Source: Bufo bufo | Taxonomy: Eukaryota; Chordata; Amphibia; Anura; Bufonidae | DNA: 64,000 nt | NCBI RefSeq assembly: GCF_905171765.1 | Contig: NC_053389.1 | Location: 403,730,645 to 403,794,644 of the forward strand | Direction of reading: 5' to 3' | Shown here: piece after piece, positions 45,036 through 56,950 of the stretch | Position numbering within the stretch: position 1 is the first letter of the stretch | Layout of the letters: the number at the start of each line of letters is the position of its first letter | Program-made: the position numbers and the translations under genes | Notes under the pieces: model-generated | What the model saw: the letters and a program-made list of their open reading frames with translations, nothing else | The model's database searches: none | What the model was told of the DNA's origin: nothing

Positions 45036-45891
45036 ATAATGTACTAGTTATACAGAACTATTATGGTCTATAGGATTTTGACATTCTGCCTGCTGAGCCA
45101 TGCCTCACAAACATCTTTATAGGCAATTAACCATGACAGCGCTACATCCCTTCATAAGGCCCAGAGCTGTCATGGTAACTGAATGGAGCCCCAATGGTGT
45201 TTCTGCTCACAACGCAGAGGGATTCCCCTGCCTCACAGATGCCACAATTGCTATTGACCACAGCATTTGAGGAGTTAAATGATAATGTTCAGTATCATCA
45301 CCGATCCCTGTCATTGCAGCCAGGTGCTAGCTGTATTATACAGCTGGCACCGACCAGCTGGATGCCTGGAGCTGCTGCTACCCACATTCCAACTCTTAAG
45401 TAATGAAGCCTGGGTCTTTCATTTTGCAATTTTCCATGTCCCAGACATTTTATTATGAGTGGTATAAATGAAAAGTCACCTGTTTCCTATAAATTAATAG
45501 TCATAGGTTTGGTACACATATTATTAAATGGTACTAGAAAAATTGCAATAGTTTTTTCTGTAATTTTAAAAAGAGGCAGAATTAAATGTCCCTACTTCAA
45601 ACAAAGTGCACACTGGTATCGACAATTTACCTTGGTAATAATGAAGTTTCTGCAGTAAAATGAACTACGCAGTATGATGCAGTAACATGTTCACTAACTT
45701 TTTTTGGTGCCGGATATGGCATGTTCAGTTTCCCAACAAACGTAACAAACTGGAATGGATTGCTTTCTGGGGCACTCCATTCTGATTTGTTCAGTTTTGT
45801 CCCATTTGACAATGAATAGGGACAAAACTGCTGGATCTTAAAACTGTAAAGGAAAGCGCAGATGTGAAAGTAGCCATACTATTTCTCTCTG
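45036..45891. other. No feature recognised
   Basis: The sequence between the truncated PLE and a MITE has no coding or repeat signature that I can name. The ctgtcatggtaact / catgacagcgct words (45130-45180) form a loose inverted repeat around 45155, perhaps an old element end. Confidence 0.45.
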
Positions 45892-45899
45892 TCACAGTA

Positions 45900-46226
45900 T
45901 CTAGTGTTGAGCGAAGTCACTAAGTTTAAAACTTCATTTGAATGCTGTATGGAGACCCATATCCATTCAAATGTATGGGCTGTGCCGACTGGTTCCTTGG
46001 TACTGAAGCTGACTTTGTATTGCTGTTTCAAAATGGTTTTAAAGTTGTATAATCGACGCCCAAAGTTCTTCAACTAAGTCTTGTGAGACTTCGGGCTTAA
46101 CTAATTTCACCTCGCCGCAGCCCATACATTTGAATGCTGTAAGGAGACCTGGTACAGCATTCTAACAAAGTTTTGAATGAAGCAAATTTGGATCTTGGAT
46201 CAGAAGCATGCTTCACTCAACACTAG
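45900..46226. mobile_element. MITE with CTAGTGTTGAG ends (hAT-like)
   Basis: The ends read ctagtgttgagcgaag and, inverted, ctagtgttgagtgaag. The neighbours are tcacagta (left) and tcacagtg (right), an 8-bp duplication with one mismatch. Internal sequence is weakly palindromic (cccatacatttgaatgctgt and attcaaatgtatgggct). No ORF. The hAT assignment follows from the 8-bp spacing and terminal style. Confidence 0.75.
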
Positions 46227-47935
46227 TCACAGTGTTCCTCCTGCTCCTCCTCCTTGCAGCCCCAAAGAAGACTTTCAGTGGAGTCCTTTCAGTCTTCACT
46301 GCCACTTCCTAGCGGGTTGCCATCCTTTTTCCTAAGAAGTGGCAAGAAAACCCCACCACATCCTATCACAGACAGTCAAAAGAGTCACCCTATTGATGAC
46401 TTGTGCAAGAGCCATCACCATTTGGGATGCCTTGAGGATGAGGTTAAGTTGGAGGCTGGTGACCCCCATGCATACCTGTGTTGATGGTGGTGGTAGTAGT
46501 AGAACCCATAGCCATTGCAGTGGGGACAGCAACAGTGGAAGTCAAGGATAATACAAGCAAGGGGGAAGGGGGGGCAGTAGCCCACCATGATATATCATAG
46601 TCTAATAAAAGTGGCAGGAAGGGTGAGGACTCTGATGACAATTGTGTGCTGGAAAGGACCTGGGAGCCAGATTGGGGTGCAGAGGAGGAAACATCAGTGG
46701 AGACGGGCAGTGATGGCAGCAATAAAGAGCAGAGACCACGTACCTCCCAAAGAACAGCCAGGGCCATGTCTGCTTCTGGATCTGGTGATGCCACTTACAC
46801 TGTGGGTGTGTTAGTCCCAAAATGTGCCAGAGCTGAGCCCAGCTTGTAGACCTCAGTGTGAGTAACTGAGCAACTCCCATATGGTGCTTTTTCTCCACAA
46901 GGCAAGCACACAAAACCATAGCAGTGTGCAAGATCTGCAGGATTAAAATAAGCCGGGCCGTTCAAACACAATTATAGGTACCAAAGGTCTATTGCAGCAC
47001 ATGGGGCTGCATCACCTGATCCTTTCATAAAATACAACTGACCAATATTCCCAAGTCTGCCCTTCTCCTGGCCTTCATTGTTTCAGCCAATGCAGCCAAC
47101 CCAAGCAATTATGAATCTCTGTCATCATCACAATCTTCTTCTCCTGCTAAGACTCCTCCTTGAACTTCTGGCCACGAAAAAACTTTTCTCCACCAACAAT
47201 TAGCTTGCCTAAAAGCTGAACCACCACCTGGCCATGTTGCTGGTGGTGCAGTCATTGCAGTACCATTGTAGTAGTGCCATGTACTCTCACATAATGGAGA
47301 ATGCGGACCACTCCTTGTGATTCTCACTGTGTGGCAAGCTGCACTCCACGATGGATACCTGAACCAGCTGTTACAGGCATGGACAGTACATGTCTTTCAC
47401 GGCCCACTGGGTCAATGTTTGTTGTGGCAAGGGCGATACAGCACCCAAGCAACATGGCTAGGTCCTTTTGACCCCCTCCCACCATATCATGGAGATGACT
47501 CCCACAGCAGGCCATTATCTGCCTCCTTCAACTCTTCCACTATGGACACAATCCTGTCCCCAACAGTGGCAAGGAACACAGTTGCTCGCACTACCCCTCC
47601 TTCACCTCTCGGATGAGGAGGAAGTGCTGCCACTTGAGGAGGAGGAAGAGGAGTTGGAGTAGAAAGAGGATGATGATGATGGTAACACCGGCTACAACAC
47701 CCAATCTTCTCAGTGGGAGGCGGAGGTGGGAAGAACTGGCTTCTCGGGCACGCTGGCCAGAATGCCAACCTATAGACTCAATTGCTTACGCAGTGACAGG
47801 CGGTTCGGTGACATCAAGCAGTCTGATGACTCGATAGTCATGCTTTTAGAGCATCACTATCAAGGCAAAATGGGGGCATTTTTTCCTCTCACAGAAAGTG
47901 AGGACAAATTATTGGGCGGTCCGGGAGGCGACTTT
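46227..47935 (+). pseudogene. hAT transposase remnant (copy 5)
   Basis: Several blocks of a BED-finger hAT transposase survive in different frames. The finger (about 46930-47025) has VCKICRIKI and LLQHMGLHHLI. The catalytic block reads KLHSTMDT and then RHGQYMSFTAHWVNV (47337-47425). An acidic EEEVLPLEEEEEELE is at 47606. The block before the DPRYK motif, HYQGKMGAFFPLTE, is at about 47855. Stops are frequent, and the C-terminus is replaced near 47936 by unrelated DNA. It is the most eroded hAT copy besides copy 4. Confidence 0.75.
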
Positions 47936-48160
47936 GGGCTGTCCATGGGCTGCTGTGGGCTGTCCGGGCTGCATGTGATGTGCCGTGTTTTTTTTGGCTG
48001 GAGGCACGGTGCTTTGGGGCGGTCCCTGCTGTGTGTGTGTGGAGTGTGTGCTGATTGGTTTGTGCGCCGCGCATGCACACTTTTACTAATCGGCACACAT
48101 GCACGGACAACAGCCCTGAGCACGTACACAGGGCTTTTATTAGTATAGATAAGGCCTTGG
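47936..48160. other. GC-rich unclassified insert or element end
   Basis: Sequence with ggctgtccgggctg repeats ends at cagggcttttattagtatag, a phrase that looks like an element end, but no partner end or target duplication was found. It separates hAT remnant 5 from Gypsy-related sequence. Confidence 0.3.
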
Positions 48161-48401
48161 AAAAGGTTAGGACCAGAGACAACCCATTCCTCCCCAGATA
48201 AACAAATGGAAGTCTCTGTCTCAGGCCCAGATACAAACAACAGGGAATATAACAAACACAAACGCAACACTTAACTTCTGAAGAGACGGACGAGCAGGAA
48301 CACCAGAGACAAACTCCCACCAGCTCAGCCAAACTCAAATGAAGCTATCTACCGCATAGTCAGAAGGGTGGGGTCGGACTATAAAAGGTAGAAGTGATGA
48401 A

Positions 48402-48732
48402 CAGTGATGGCCAGTTTGCATTGTTTGCCCGTGAACCTATGCGGGCTGCCATCTTTTTTCACAAGTCTTGCGAGGTACAGGTAAGCCCTTACCTGTGCCT
48501 GTGCCGCGAGCCGGTCTGAAAACAAATGCGGGAGCAGGCTGTTCCGAGAACAGCCTGATGAAGGCCCCCGGTGGCTGTTCTCGGAACTGCCTGCTCCCGC
48601 TGACCGCACTTGTTTTCAGACCGGCTTGCGCACAGGCAAAGGTAAGGGCTTACCTGTGCCTCGCCGGACTTGTGAAAAAAGATGGCATCCCGCATATGTT
48701 CGTGGGCGAACAATGCGAACTGGCCATCACTG
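48402..48732. mobile_element. 331-bp palindromic MITE, hAT-like
   Basis: Long inverted repeats start CAGTGATGGCCAGTT at both ends. The flanks gtgatgaa (48394-48401) and gtgatgac (48733-48740) form an 8-bp duplication with one mismatch. Almost the entire element folds back on itself (ggtaagcccttacctgtgcc region against its complement, gctgttccgagaacagcc centre). It sits inside Gypsy-derived sequence. Confidence 0.87.
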
Positions 48733-48749
48733 GTGATGACCACTGAGCA

Positions 48750-49178
48750 ACAGCAGAGAAAAGGGAAGTGGCCATTAACCCTATCAACACTGAATCAAGA
48801 GAAATCAAGTAGGCTGTTAGATTCCTCCACGCTCAGCCAATCTCCTTGATTTCCTGTCATCAGATACCTGAGGGACCGTGACATTACCCCCCCCCCCCTT
48901 CTACCAGTGACCTCCGGGCACCCAGAACCGACTTTATAAGGATGGGGTCTGTGAAAGGCCTTCACCAGATGTTTCGCATTAACATTGACTGCTGGAACCC
49001 ACATCCTCTCCTCTGGTCCATAACCCTTCCAGTGGACGAGATACTGGAGGATATACGGAGAACTCAGGAATCCACAATCCTGCTAATTTGAAATTCTAAA
49101 TTTCCGTCCACCATGACAGGAGTGGGAGGCAAGGAGGACGGCTCAACAGATTCAACACATTTCTTCAACAACGACTTA
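48750..49178 (-). pseudogene. Ty3/Gypsy integrase C-terminus with chromodomain (fragment)
   Basis: On the minus strand the reading HKSLLKKC, PVMVDGNLEFQISRIVDSR, then KGYGPEERMW-type words and WVPAVNVNAKHLVKAFHRPH is the end of a chromovirus polyprotein. The chromodomain targets integration to particular chromatin. The start lies near 49178, where the pol gene is cut off. The frame shifts once around 49030. Downstream minus-strand sequence (48740-48160, without the MITE) is probably the untranslated end and LTR of the same element. Confidence 0.75.
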
Positions 49179-49199
49179 TGAAATATGTTATGAATTTAA

Positions 49200-50590
49200 C
49201 ATACCATATATAGATATAGTGATTTAGACTACATATAAAAAATAAAAAAGCTAAAAAAAACTAACTAGCATACAGGTAGGAGCACTGTACAATAAGTTAG
49301 CGAGGAGAGAAATTACAGCCTTTTGTTTTTTGATGAATGCTGGTAGTATACAGTACTTGCATGTTTGTAGTATAATTAATGTCGTTTTAACCCAACTGAA
49401 TTTTCTGCCAAGCCAAAATGCCAATAAAATTTACTTAAGCGAAAATTATATAATGACGAATTGCTAAAAGGACTTCAGTAACTGTTAAAATGTGTTTATT
49501 ATACCATTGGAAAATCAATTGTGCAAATTATTGTCTGTTGCAAATAAAAACTAATGTACCAGTTGATATGTGATATCATAGTAAACAATTCCCTTATCTA
49601 GAGTTTGGATTACAAATAATTTTGAGCAATGTGGCAGTGGAATTTCAGTTTTTATGGAAGCTTGGCTGTGTAAGCTTCGATTAAAATTGCTTAACTGCAT
49701 CAGATTCAGAAATTAAAGTCATGAAAACATCTATGTAACCAATTTTAATGCTCGCTGTATATTTATAAAATTATACAAAGCTGCTGAAATGCTATAACAT
49801 TTTGCACTAATGTGCAAGGAGGTCTAGATAAATACAATTAACCATTTTAATAATGTTTAATATATTACATAGAGCTTACAATTATTTGGCAAAATTGACT
49901 GTATAAAAGAGCTGTTTATTATTAATATAATAAATATTTTATTAGTTTCAAAAAACACAAAAAATACTACTTACTACTGACATTTTATTTCAATAAATAG
50001 GCAACAGTGATGGTGCTTTTGTAGTGGGGTTATATAACATGATTACATTATCTAATGGCCACATAATGTTATATTCCTACTAGGAAGGCTTGCTACATCA
50101 GGATATCTACAGCGCCCACCAAACTATTTGGGAGTTGTTGGAATCAATATAGAGAAAACACTCCACTCTCTACCCACTCCAAGACAATGACAGTTATAGA
50201 ACAGGGCCATTGAAAAGATATAAAATAAACATATGTATAAAGATATACAGTATGGTGCAATTTACCTGTAGGATCCTCTTATGCTCTTGGCCCTTGTGCA
50301 GTGCCCAGTTAGCCAGTCAATCCCTGCATGTGGGTGATTGCTTTCTTTGTGTACCAGCAAGTATTTGATTTATAGTTTTAAGAGACTGAAGATTAAATAA
50401 TCAGCTCCCTATGATAATGCTGGTGGTTATGTAAGTGGTTAGCCCTATAGAGGTTGACTAATTCTCCAAGTATATTTTGGGTAGATAAATGTTGCAAATA
50501 AAAAGAAATTGGCAACACCAGAGTCAGCGTCAATGTCCATTCTTTCTCTCATTGAAAAGGAGTGGCTAGATACTGGTTTTATGTTGACAT
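49200..50590. other. No feature recognised (AT-rich)
   Basis: AT-rich, apparently single-copy DNA. I see no coding region, element end or tandem repeat. Confidence 0.55.
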
Positions 50591-50850
50591 GCTGTATGAG
50601 GGCTTGTTTTTTCTAGATGTGTCATAGAATTTAAAGTACAAATGTATCTGGTTCCTTCACTGCCCTGTTAATGTGGACTTGGATAAGTCCAAGAGAGGCG
50701 GTATATTAGTGATAGGGATCCGTCTGCGGAAGCCACCTTGACACTTGGTAGATGGGCCCAACACAAGTTTGATCAAAATGTGTGCTAAGAGCTTCCATTG
50801 ATCCATTTATAGTAGGTATGATACCACTTGAATTTATTATGATCCCCATT
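50590..50850. repeat. Diverged relative of the 514-bp unit at 23519-24355
   Basis: The phrases ccaccttgacacttggtag, atgggcccaaca and tttgatcaaaatgtg correspond to ccaccttggcgcttggtagg, cgggctta and tttgatcaaaatata in the insertion within PLE copy A. This shows the unit is a dispersed family; boundaries are not visible. Confidence 0.55.
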
Positions 50851-51284
50851 TCTCAGCTTTACTTTAATTTTTTTATTCATAGAATTTAAAGACACAATTT
50901 GGGGTAAATATAAATCTGTCAGGACAATAACCCACAAAAAACGGATCCTGTCTTTGGAGCATATGCCTTCACTCGATTAGCATTTGCTCAATAATCCATC
51001 AGTATTGCTAATGTCCAAAAAAAAACAGGAGTGGAAAAAAAACAGAGATGACACGTGAATGGAATATTTGCACGTCTTCTGTGTTTTGTACCCACTCCTG
51101 CTTTTGGCTACCAAATCATAAGCCAATTCTGATGGGACCATACAAGCCTTAAAGCTGCTACACAGACAGGATCTATTGTGCATCTTATTTTTCCTTCCTT
51201 CTGACAGATCAGAAGAAAGGTCAAATAAATCATGCAAATCATGATGTCAGCCAGGCTGAAAGGCAAACTAGTGGTGGAGAGTGG

Positions 51285-51830
51285 GAACAGCATGAGAAGT
51301 CCACAGAGTGGACCTATGACATAGTGGTGATGTGAAAGCAGCATGAAGAGACCACACAGTGGCCCGATGACAGGGTCTGGAGTTGGCAGCAGAATGAGGA
51401 GGCCACCGAGTGGCACAATGACAGAGTCTGGAGGTGGCGGAAGTTTGAAGGGCCACCGAGTGGCACAATGACAGAGTCTGGAGGTGGCGGCATCAGGAGA
51501 AAGCCACCGAGTGGCACAACGGCAGAGTCTGGAGTTAGCAGCAGTATGAGGAGGCCATTGAGTGGCTTAATGACAGAGTCTGGAGTTAGCAGCAGAATGA
51601 GGAGGCTACCGAGTGGCACAATGACCGAATCTGGAGTTGGCAGCAGTATGAGGAGGCCACCGAGTGGCACAATGACCGAATCTGGAGTTGGCAGCAGTAT
51701 GAGGAGGCCACCGAGTGGCACAATGACCGAATCTGGAGTTGGCAGCAGTATGAGGAGGCCACCGAGTGGCACAATTACAGAGTCTAGAGGTGGTAGCATC
51801 AGTAGAAAGCTACCGAGTGGCACAACGACA
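51285..51830. repeat. 48-54-bp tandem array, inverse of the 11240 array
   Basis: Units contain ggaggccaccgagtggcaca and atgacagagtctggagttgg and repeat about eleven times. The central units (51600-51780) are nearly identical and recent. Open frames of 143 and 212 codons cross the array only because the unit length is a multiple of three. Confidence 0.9.
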
Positions 51831-52370
51831 GAGTATATATTTCTTGTTGCACTGAAATTGGCCACAATACACTTTGACCAGAAAAAAATTAAAGAGTGAA
51901 GTGCGTATAAAGTTTTCTTGGAGTACTGAAATACGCCCCTATATGCTTTCACCAGAAATAACTGCAGCAGTGAACTGAGAATATATATTTCTTGATGGAT
52001 GGTAATAAGCCACTATACGCTTTGACCAGAAAAAAATTTAAGAATCTGATTGAAGTTCGTATATATATTTCTTGAAGTACTGAAATACGCAACTCTACGC
52101 TTTTAACAGAAATAACTGCGACAGTGCAGTGCATATATATTTTTCTTTTTTTACTGAAATACGCCCCTATATGCTTTCAACAGAAATAACTGCAACAGTG
52201 CAGTCCGTATACATTTTTCTTTTTTTACTGTAATATGCCCCTATACACTTTCACCAGAAATAACTGCAACAGTGCAGTGCGTATACATTTTTCTTTTTTA
52301 CTGAAATACACCCCTATACGCTTTTACTAGAAATAACAGCAACAGTGCATAAATTTTTATTTTTTTACTG
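51830..52370. repeat. About 75-bp tandem array at the 5' side of hAT 6
   Basis: Units contain actgaaatacgcccctatat, gctttcaccagaaataactg and cagtgcagtgcgtata. Six to seven copies decay toward the terminus. In element orientation this is a 5' array, as in the other hAT elements. Confidence 0.8.
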
Positions 52371-52429
52371 GAATACCGTTTACCAAAATTTGGGAAAAAT
52401 TTGCAAATTTGCAAATTTTAATTTCTCTA

Positions 52430-53950
52430 CTTTTAGAATAGATAGTAATACCTCCAAAAATAGTTATTACTTTACATTTCCCATATGTGTGTGAATGTCA
52501 TTTTATTTTTTGGGGACGTTAGAAGGCTTAGAAGTTTAGAAACAAATCTTGACATTTTTCAGAAAATTTCCAAAATCCATTTTTTAAGGACCAGTTCAGG
52601 TCTGAAGTCACTTTGTGAGGCTTACGTAATAAAAACCACCCAAAAATGATCAAATTTTAGAAACTACACCCCTAAAGGTATTCAAAACTGGTTTTACAAA
52701 CCTTGTTAACTCTAGGTGTTCCACAAGAATTAATGGAAAATAGAGATGAAATTTGAGAATTTCATTTTTTGGCAGATTTTTCCATTTTAATCCATTTTTT
52801 CCAGTTACAAAGCAAGGGTTAACTGCCAATGAAAACTCAATATTTATGGCCCTGATTCTATAGTTTACAGAAACACCCTATATGTGGTCATAAACTGATG
52901 TACGGGCACACAGCATTGCGCAGAAGAAAAGGAACGCCATATGGTTTTGGGAAGGCAGATTTTGATGGACTAGATTTTTGACACCATGTCCCATTTGAAG
53001 CCCCCCTGATACACCCCTAGAGTAGAAACTCCAAAAAAGTGACCCCATTTTGGAAACTACGGGATAATGTGGCAGTTTTGTTGGTACTATTTTAGGTTAG
53101 ATATGATTTTTGGTTACTCTATATTACACTTATTGTGAGGCAAGGTAACAAAATATTGCTGTTTTTGCCACCGTTTTGAATTTTTAATTTAATTATAACA
53201 TTCATCTGACAGGTTAGATCATGTTGTATTTTTATAGAGCAGGTTGTTACGGACGCGACAATACCAAGTATGACTACTTTGCTTGGTTGCTTGTTTCAGT
53301 TTTACATAACAAAGCATTTAAAAAAATAAATAAAGATTTTTTAGTGTCTCCACATTCTGAAGCCGTAGTTTATTTTTATTTTTTGGGCGACTGACTTGTG
53401 TAGGGGCTAATTTTTTTCGGGATGAGATGACAGTTTGATTTGTACTATTTTGGGATGCATATGACTTTTTGATCGCTTGTTATTACACTTTTTGTGATGT
53501 AAGGTGACAAAAAATTGCTTTTTTGACACCGTTTTTCTTTTCTTTTCTTTACGGTATTCACCTGAGGCGTTAAATCATATGATATTTTTATAGAGCAGGT
53601 TATTATGGATGCAGCGATTCCTAATATGTAAAAAAAAAATTATTTATGTAAGTTTTACACAATGATATCATTTTTGAAACAAAAAAAATGTTTTAGTGTC
53701 TCCATAGTCTGAGAGCCATAGTTTTTTCAGTTTTTGGGCGATTGTCTCAGGTAGGGTATAATTTTTGAGGGATGAGATGACGGCTTGATTAGCACTATTT
53801 TGGGGTGGATTTGACTTTTTGATCGCTTGCTATTACACTTTTTGTGATGTGAGGTGACCAAAAAATGCCTTTTTTGACACCGTTTTTATTAAAAAATAAT
53901 TACGGTATTCACCTGAGGGGTTAAATCATATGATATTTTTATAGAGCAGT
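52430..53950. repeat. Old degenerate repeat, about 310-bp units
   Basis: From about 53050 three diverged units share ttgatcgcttgttattacac, tttttgacaccgttttt and gatatttttatagagcag, spaced 290-350 bp. The first part (52430-53050) has the phrases gaaactacacccctaaagg and gtgaccccattttggaaac. The second resembles phrases in the foldback elements, so a distant relationship to TTAA elements is possible. Nothing coding is present. Confidence 0.6.
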
Positions 53951-54247
53951 GTGATTCAAAAAAGGAGAAAAAGAATACCGAGATGGGAGCCGCACATCTA
54001 AAATGTATCAAATTTATTTGAAGCAACAGAAACAACAAAAAATAGGTTAAAATCATTGTATACAGCAAATCAGGGCCATGTGAACCACACATGCCACCCT
54101 GACTCACCACAGAGTCATAGACATGCCCCCACATCAATAAATATATAACAGTATAAAGTGCATGAATTCATCAACAATAAATAAAGAGCTGGAATACTTA
54201 TCATAGAAGTAGCATAGTGGGGGTATGTGTGGTGGTCAGAAGAGAAG

Positions 54248-54290
54248 CCCAACGCGCATCGCCAGACTTGCTGGCTTCCTCAGGAGTGCC
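54248..54290 (-). ncRNA. Hammerhead-like motif, mutated core (PLE copy C)
   Basis: The minus strand has CTGAGGA (54277-54283), an extra A, stem II GCCAG/CTGGC with a 5-base loop, then GATG where GAAA is expected, and GCGCGTT. The stem is perfect but two essential core bases are changed, so it is probably inactive. It lies in the left arm side, opposite in strand to the RT. Confidence 0.45.
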
Positions 54291-54718
54291 TGATCCTAAG
54301 TGGCACATAGTCTGAGATATATATATATATATATATATATATAATCAATAATAATGATCTTCACCTGTGTCCTAGGTGTCCATATGGAGAGTGGGGGCGG
54401 CGGTAACCACGCTCTCATGGAAGGAGCTCTTTATTTATTGTTGATGAATTCATGCACTTTATACTGGTATATATTTATTAATGTGGGGCATGTCTATGAC
54501 TCTGTGGTGAGTCAGGGTGGCATGTGTACATGTATGGTTCACATGGCCCTGATTTGTTGTATACAATGATTTTAACCTATTTTTTGTCAAGTCTGTTGCT
54601 TTAAATTAATTTTATACATTTTAGATGTGCGGCTCCCATCTCGGTATTCTTTTTCTCTTTTTTTGAATCACATTGTGTTTTACATACTGTCAGTCGGCAC
54701 TCTTCCTTTAATCTGGAT

Positions 54719-56950
54719 GTGCCCCCGCTCTTTGAATCACATGGTTGTTATTTAGCAGTGGTCTTACACTGTCTTCTTGGGGAGGCACTCCCACATATAT
54801 TGTCTTATCCTTTTCATGATCTGCGTGTCATAATGGCGGTACATGTGGAAGAGAGGGAGGCAGCTTGGAATTCTCAGGTGTCTGCAATTTTCCAGGAGGG
54901 TGGCGAATTGGAGGATGGCGGTGACTTTAGGGCTTTGACTAGTGAGCTTACTGATGCGCATAAATTATTTCCCAGGGTTTGGCGGAATGTCAAGACTCTA
55001 GAAGAATACGTGAGATGTTGTATCATCCCTAGGGGCCTTAGGGTACAAAAGTTCCCAGCCTGGGAGGTCACTCCTGAATTCAGGAGCACCTGGTAACAGG
55101 GATTATCCCAATTCTCCAAAATCCTTATGGGAATGCTCATTGAGCACGATAAGGAGTTGTTACGTTCCACAAAGCAGAGATTCATTGCTTTGGAGACGAA
55201 GTTGGTCTCACATGACAAAACAAAAGTTGAGAACTATTATATAAAATTAAGGAAGACATTGGACAAATATGACAAAGAAATCATGATGGGAAAGAAATCT
55301 AAGTTTCAACGTGATAAAACTGACTTTGAAAATAAACTGGTTTACAAGTGGAAACATGCAGGGAACATGTGGGGTCAGGGTAGAAGTAGTGCCATGAATC
55401 CATCAACAAGAAACGCTGGAGGTCACACTGAGCCCAGTGACCAGAGTTTGAGTGAGGGTGATTTTTTATCAGAGGCCAGCGACGACGGAGGTCAAGGAGG
55501 GGATTACGCAAATCCAAGAAAAAGAGGACCTCAACATCGCAGGAGCAACAACTACCCACTCTTCCAGAAGAGACGGTTACAACAATACTAAATGGTACGG
55601 ATGTCAATGCCCTCCAGGTTATAAATCTATCTACGTATAACTTGACCCCTCATGAGAAATCAATATTGGAAAAGGGATTTTCCTTTTCCCCTATGCGAAT
55701 CTTGGATAAATTTGAATTTGTTAAAGATACGTATTTGTTTTGCAGACAACTTTGCTTTAAACTTTTATACAACCAACCATCAATGTTACAAACTTTGGCT
55801 GAGGATGAACGCGGGGTATTTATGGATCTCATAGACCTCTTACGGGAAAACGAATCAGAAACAGGTAGGAGGTGTTTCACTTTGAACAAGCCCTCCTTAC
55901 TCACTCCCTCCCTTAACTTATTTCCCAATATTCAGCTTTTATTTCAAGCTGTAGTGATTGAGATACGGAAACTCAAATCTGACTCCCTGCATGGCAGAAA
56001 CTTGAATAAGATGGAATCTGATACTATACAAAAATTACAGGCCAACACCACCTTTGTTATCAAAGAAGCAGACAAGGGCGGGAATGTGGTCCTATGGGAC
56101 ATGGATTTCTATATACAGGAAGCGAATCGACGACTCAAGAATAGAACTTTCTACACACCCCTACCTTCTGACCCCACAATGGTCTTCAAAAAGAAATTGG
56201 ACCATTTATTGAAGTCAGCCTGGGAGATGTTCATTATTACCAAGAAGGAGCACCAATTTCTGGAGGTGAGTCAACCGATTATTCCCACATTTTACATGCT
56301 CCCAAAAGTCCACAAGGATCTCCGCAATCCCCCAGGGCGACCAATTGTGGCCGGTATTGGTGGCTTGTGCGAACAGGCTTGTACCTATGTTGACCTTATG
56401 TACGGGACTCTCTTCATCTGATCGAGATGCTGGAACATGTGCCAATTACATCTGATGTACTATTAGTGACCTGTAACGTCGAGTCTTTGTACACGAACAT
56501 TGCGCATAAGGATGGGATTGGGGCCACCACTCACTTCTTGGAGAGGTCGGTCTCTGGGGAGCCAGCCCACCACACTTTCCTGGTGAACCTTCTGCATTTT
56601 ATTTTACACCATAACTATTTTGTTTTTGATCGTATTTTTTACAGGCAGGAGTCGGGAACGGCGATGGGGGCACGATGTGCGCCCTCGTATGCAAACCTCT
56701 TCTTGGGTTGGTGGGAGGAGACTCGCGTGTACCCATCGCCGTTCTTTTGTGATTGTGTGGTGGGCTAATTCCGCTACATTGACGATGTTCTGTTTCTTTA
56801 GCAGGGCTCCAAGGAGACTTGTGTTCAATTTATTGATACACTAAACGAAAATAACTTGAACATCCATTTAACATATACTATCTCGGATGACACAGTGGAT
56901 TTTTTCGAAGGAGCACCGCTACCAACAGTTTGCTACACTATCGGAGCTTC
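54719..56950 (+). pseudogene. PLE reverse transcriptase, copy C
   Basis: Segments in three frames make up the N-terminus (EEYVRCCIIPRGLRVQKFPAW, about 54999; coiled-coil-like KRDKTD region to 55590). The RT core runs 55642-56421: LTPHEKSILEKGFSFSP, FVIKEADKGGNVVLWDMDFY, YMLPKVHKDLRNPPGRP. It continues in a new frame from 56427. Motif A reads VTCNVESLYTNI, where the catalytic Asp is Asn (AAC at 56475). TAMGARCAPSYANLF follows, and a further shift leads to motif C RYIDDVLF (56772). The reading ends at the hAT junction. Loss of the motif A Asp would inactivate polymerisation even without the frameshifts. Confidence 0.86.

Larger units (their letters stand above)
50915..52429 (-). mobile_element. 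Non-autonomous hAT element 6, 3'-truncated
   Basis: On the minus strand the element begins at 52429 with TAGAGAAATTAAAATTTGC, a hAT-type end. A tandem array of about 75-bp units (52370-51830), the 48-54-bp array (51830-51285), and sequence matching the 3' region of hAT copy 4 (11700-12050) follow. Similarity stops near 50915, before the right terminus. There is no transposase. It therefore looks like an internally deleted relative of copy 4 that kept both array regions. Confidence 0.7.

Noticed and set aside
47860..48338. Cys/Ser-rich frames on the minus strand
   Set aside because: They cross the junction of a hAT remnant and Gypsy-related sequence and have no recognisable domain.
49200..50590. 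Possible host exon in AT-rich DNA
   Set aside because: No open frame with splice-like borders or conserved residues was seen; codon content looks random.
51314..51952. 212-codon minus-strand frame
   Set aside because: It is a by-product of the 48-54-bp array, with residues repeating in step with the units.
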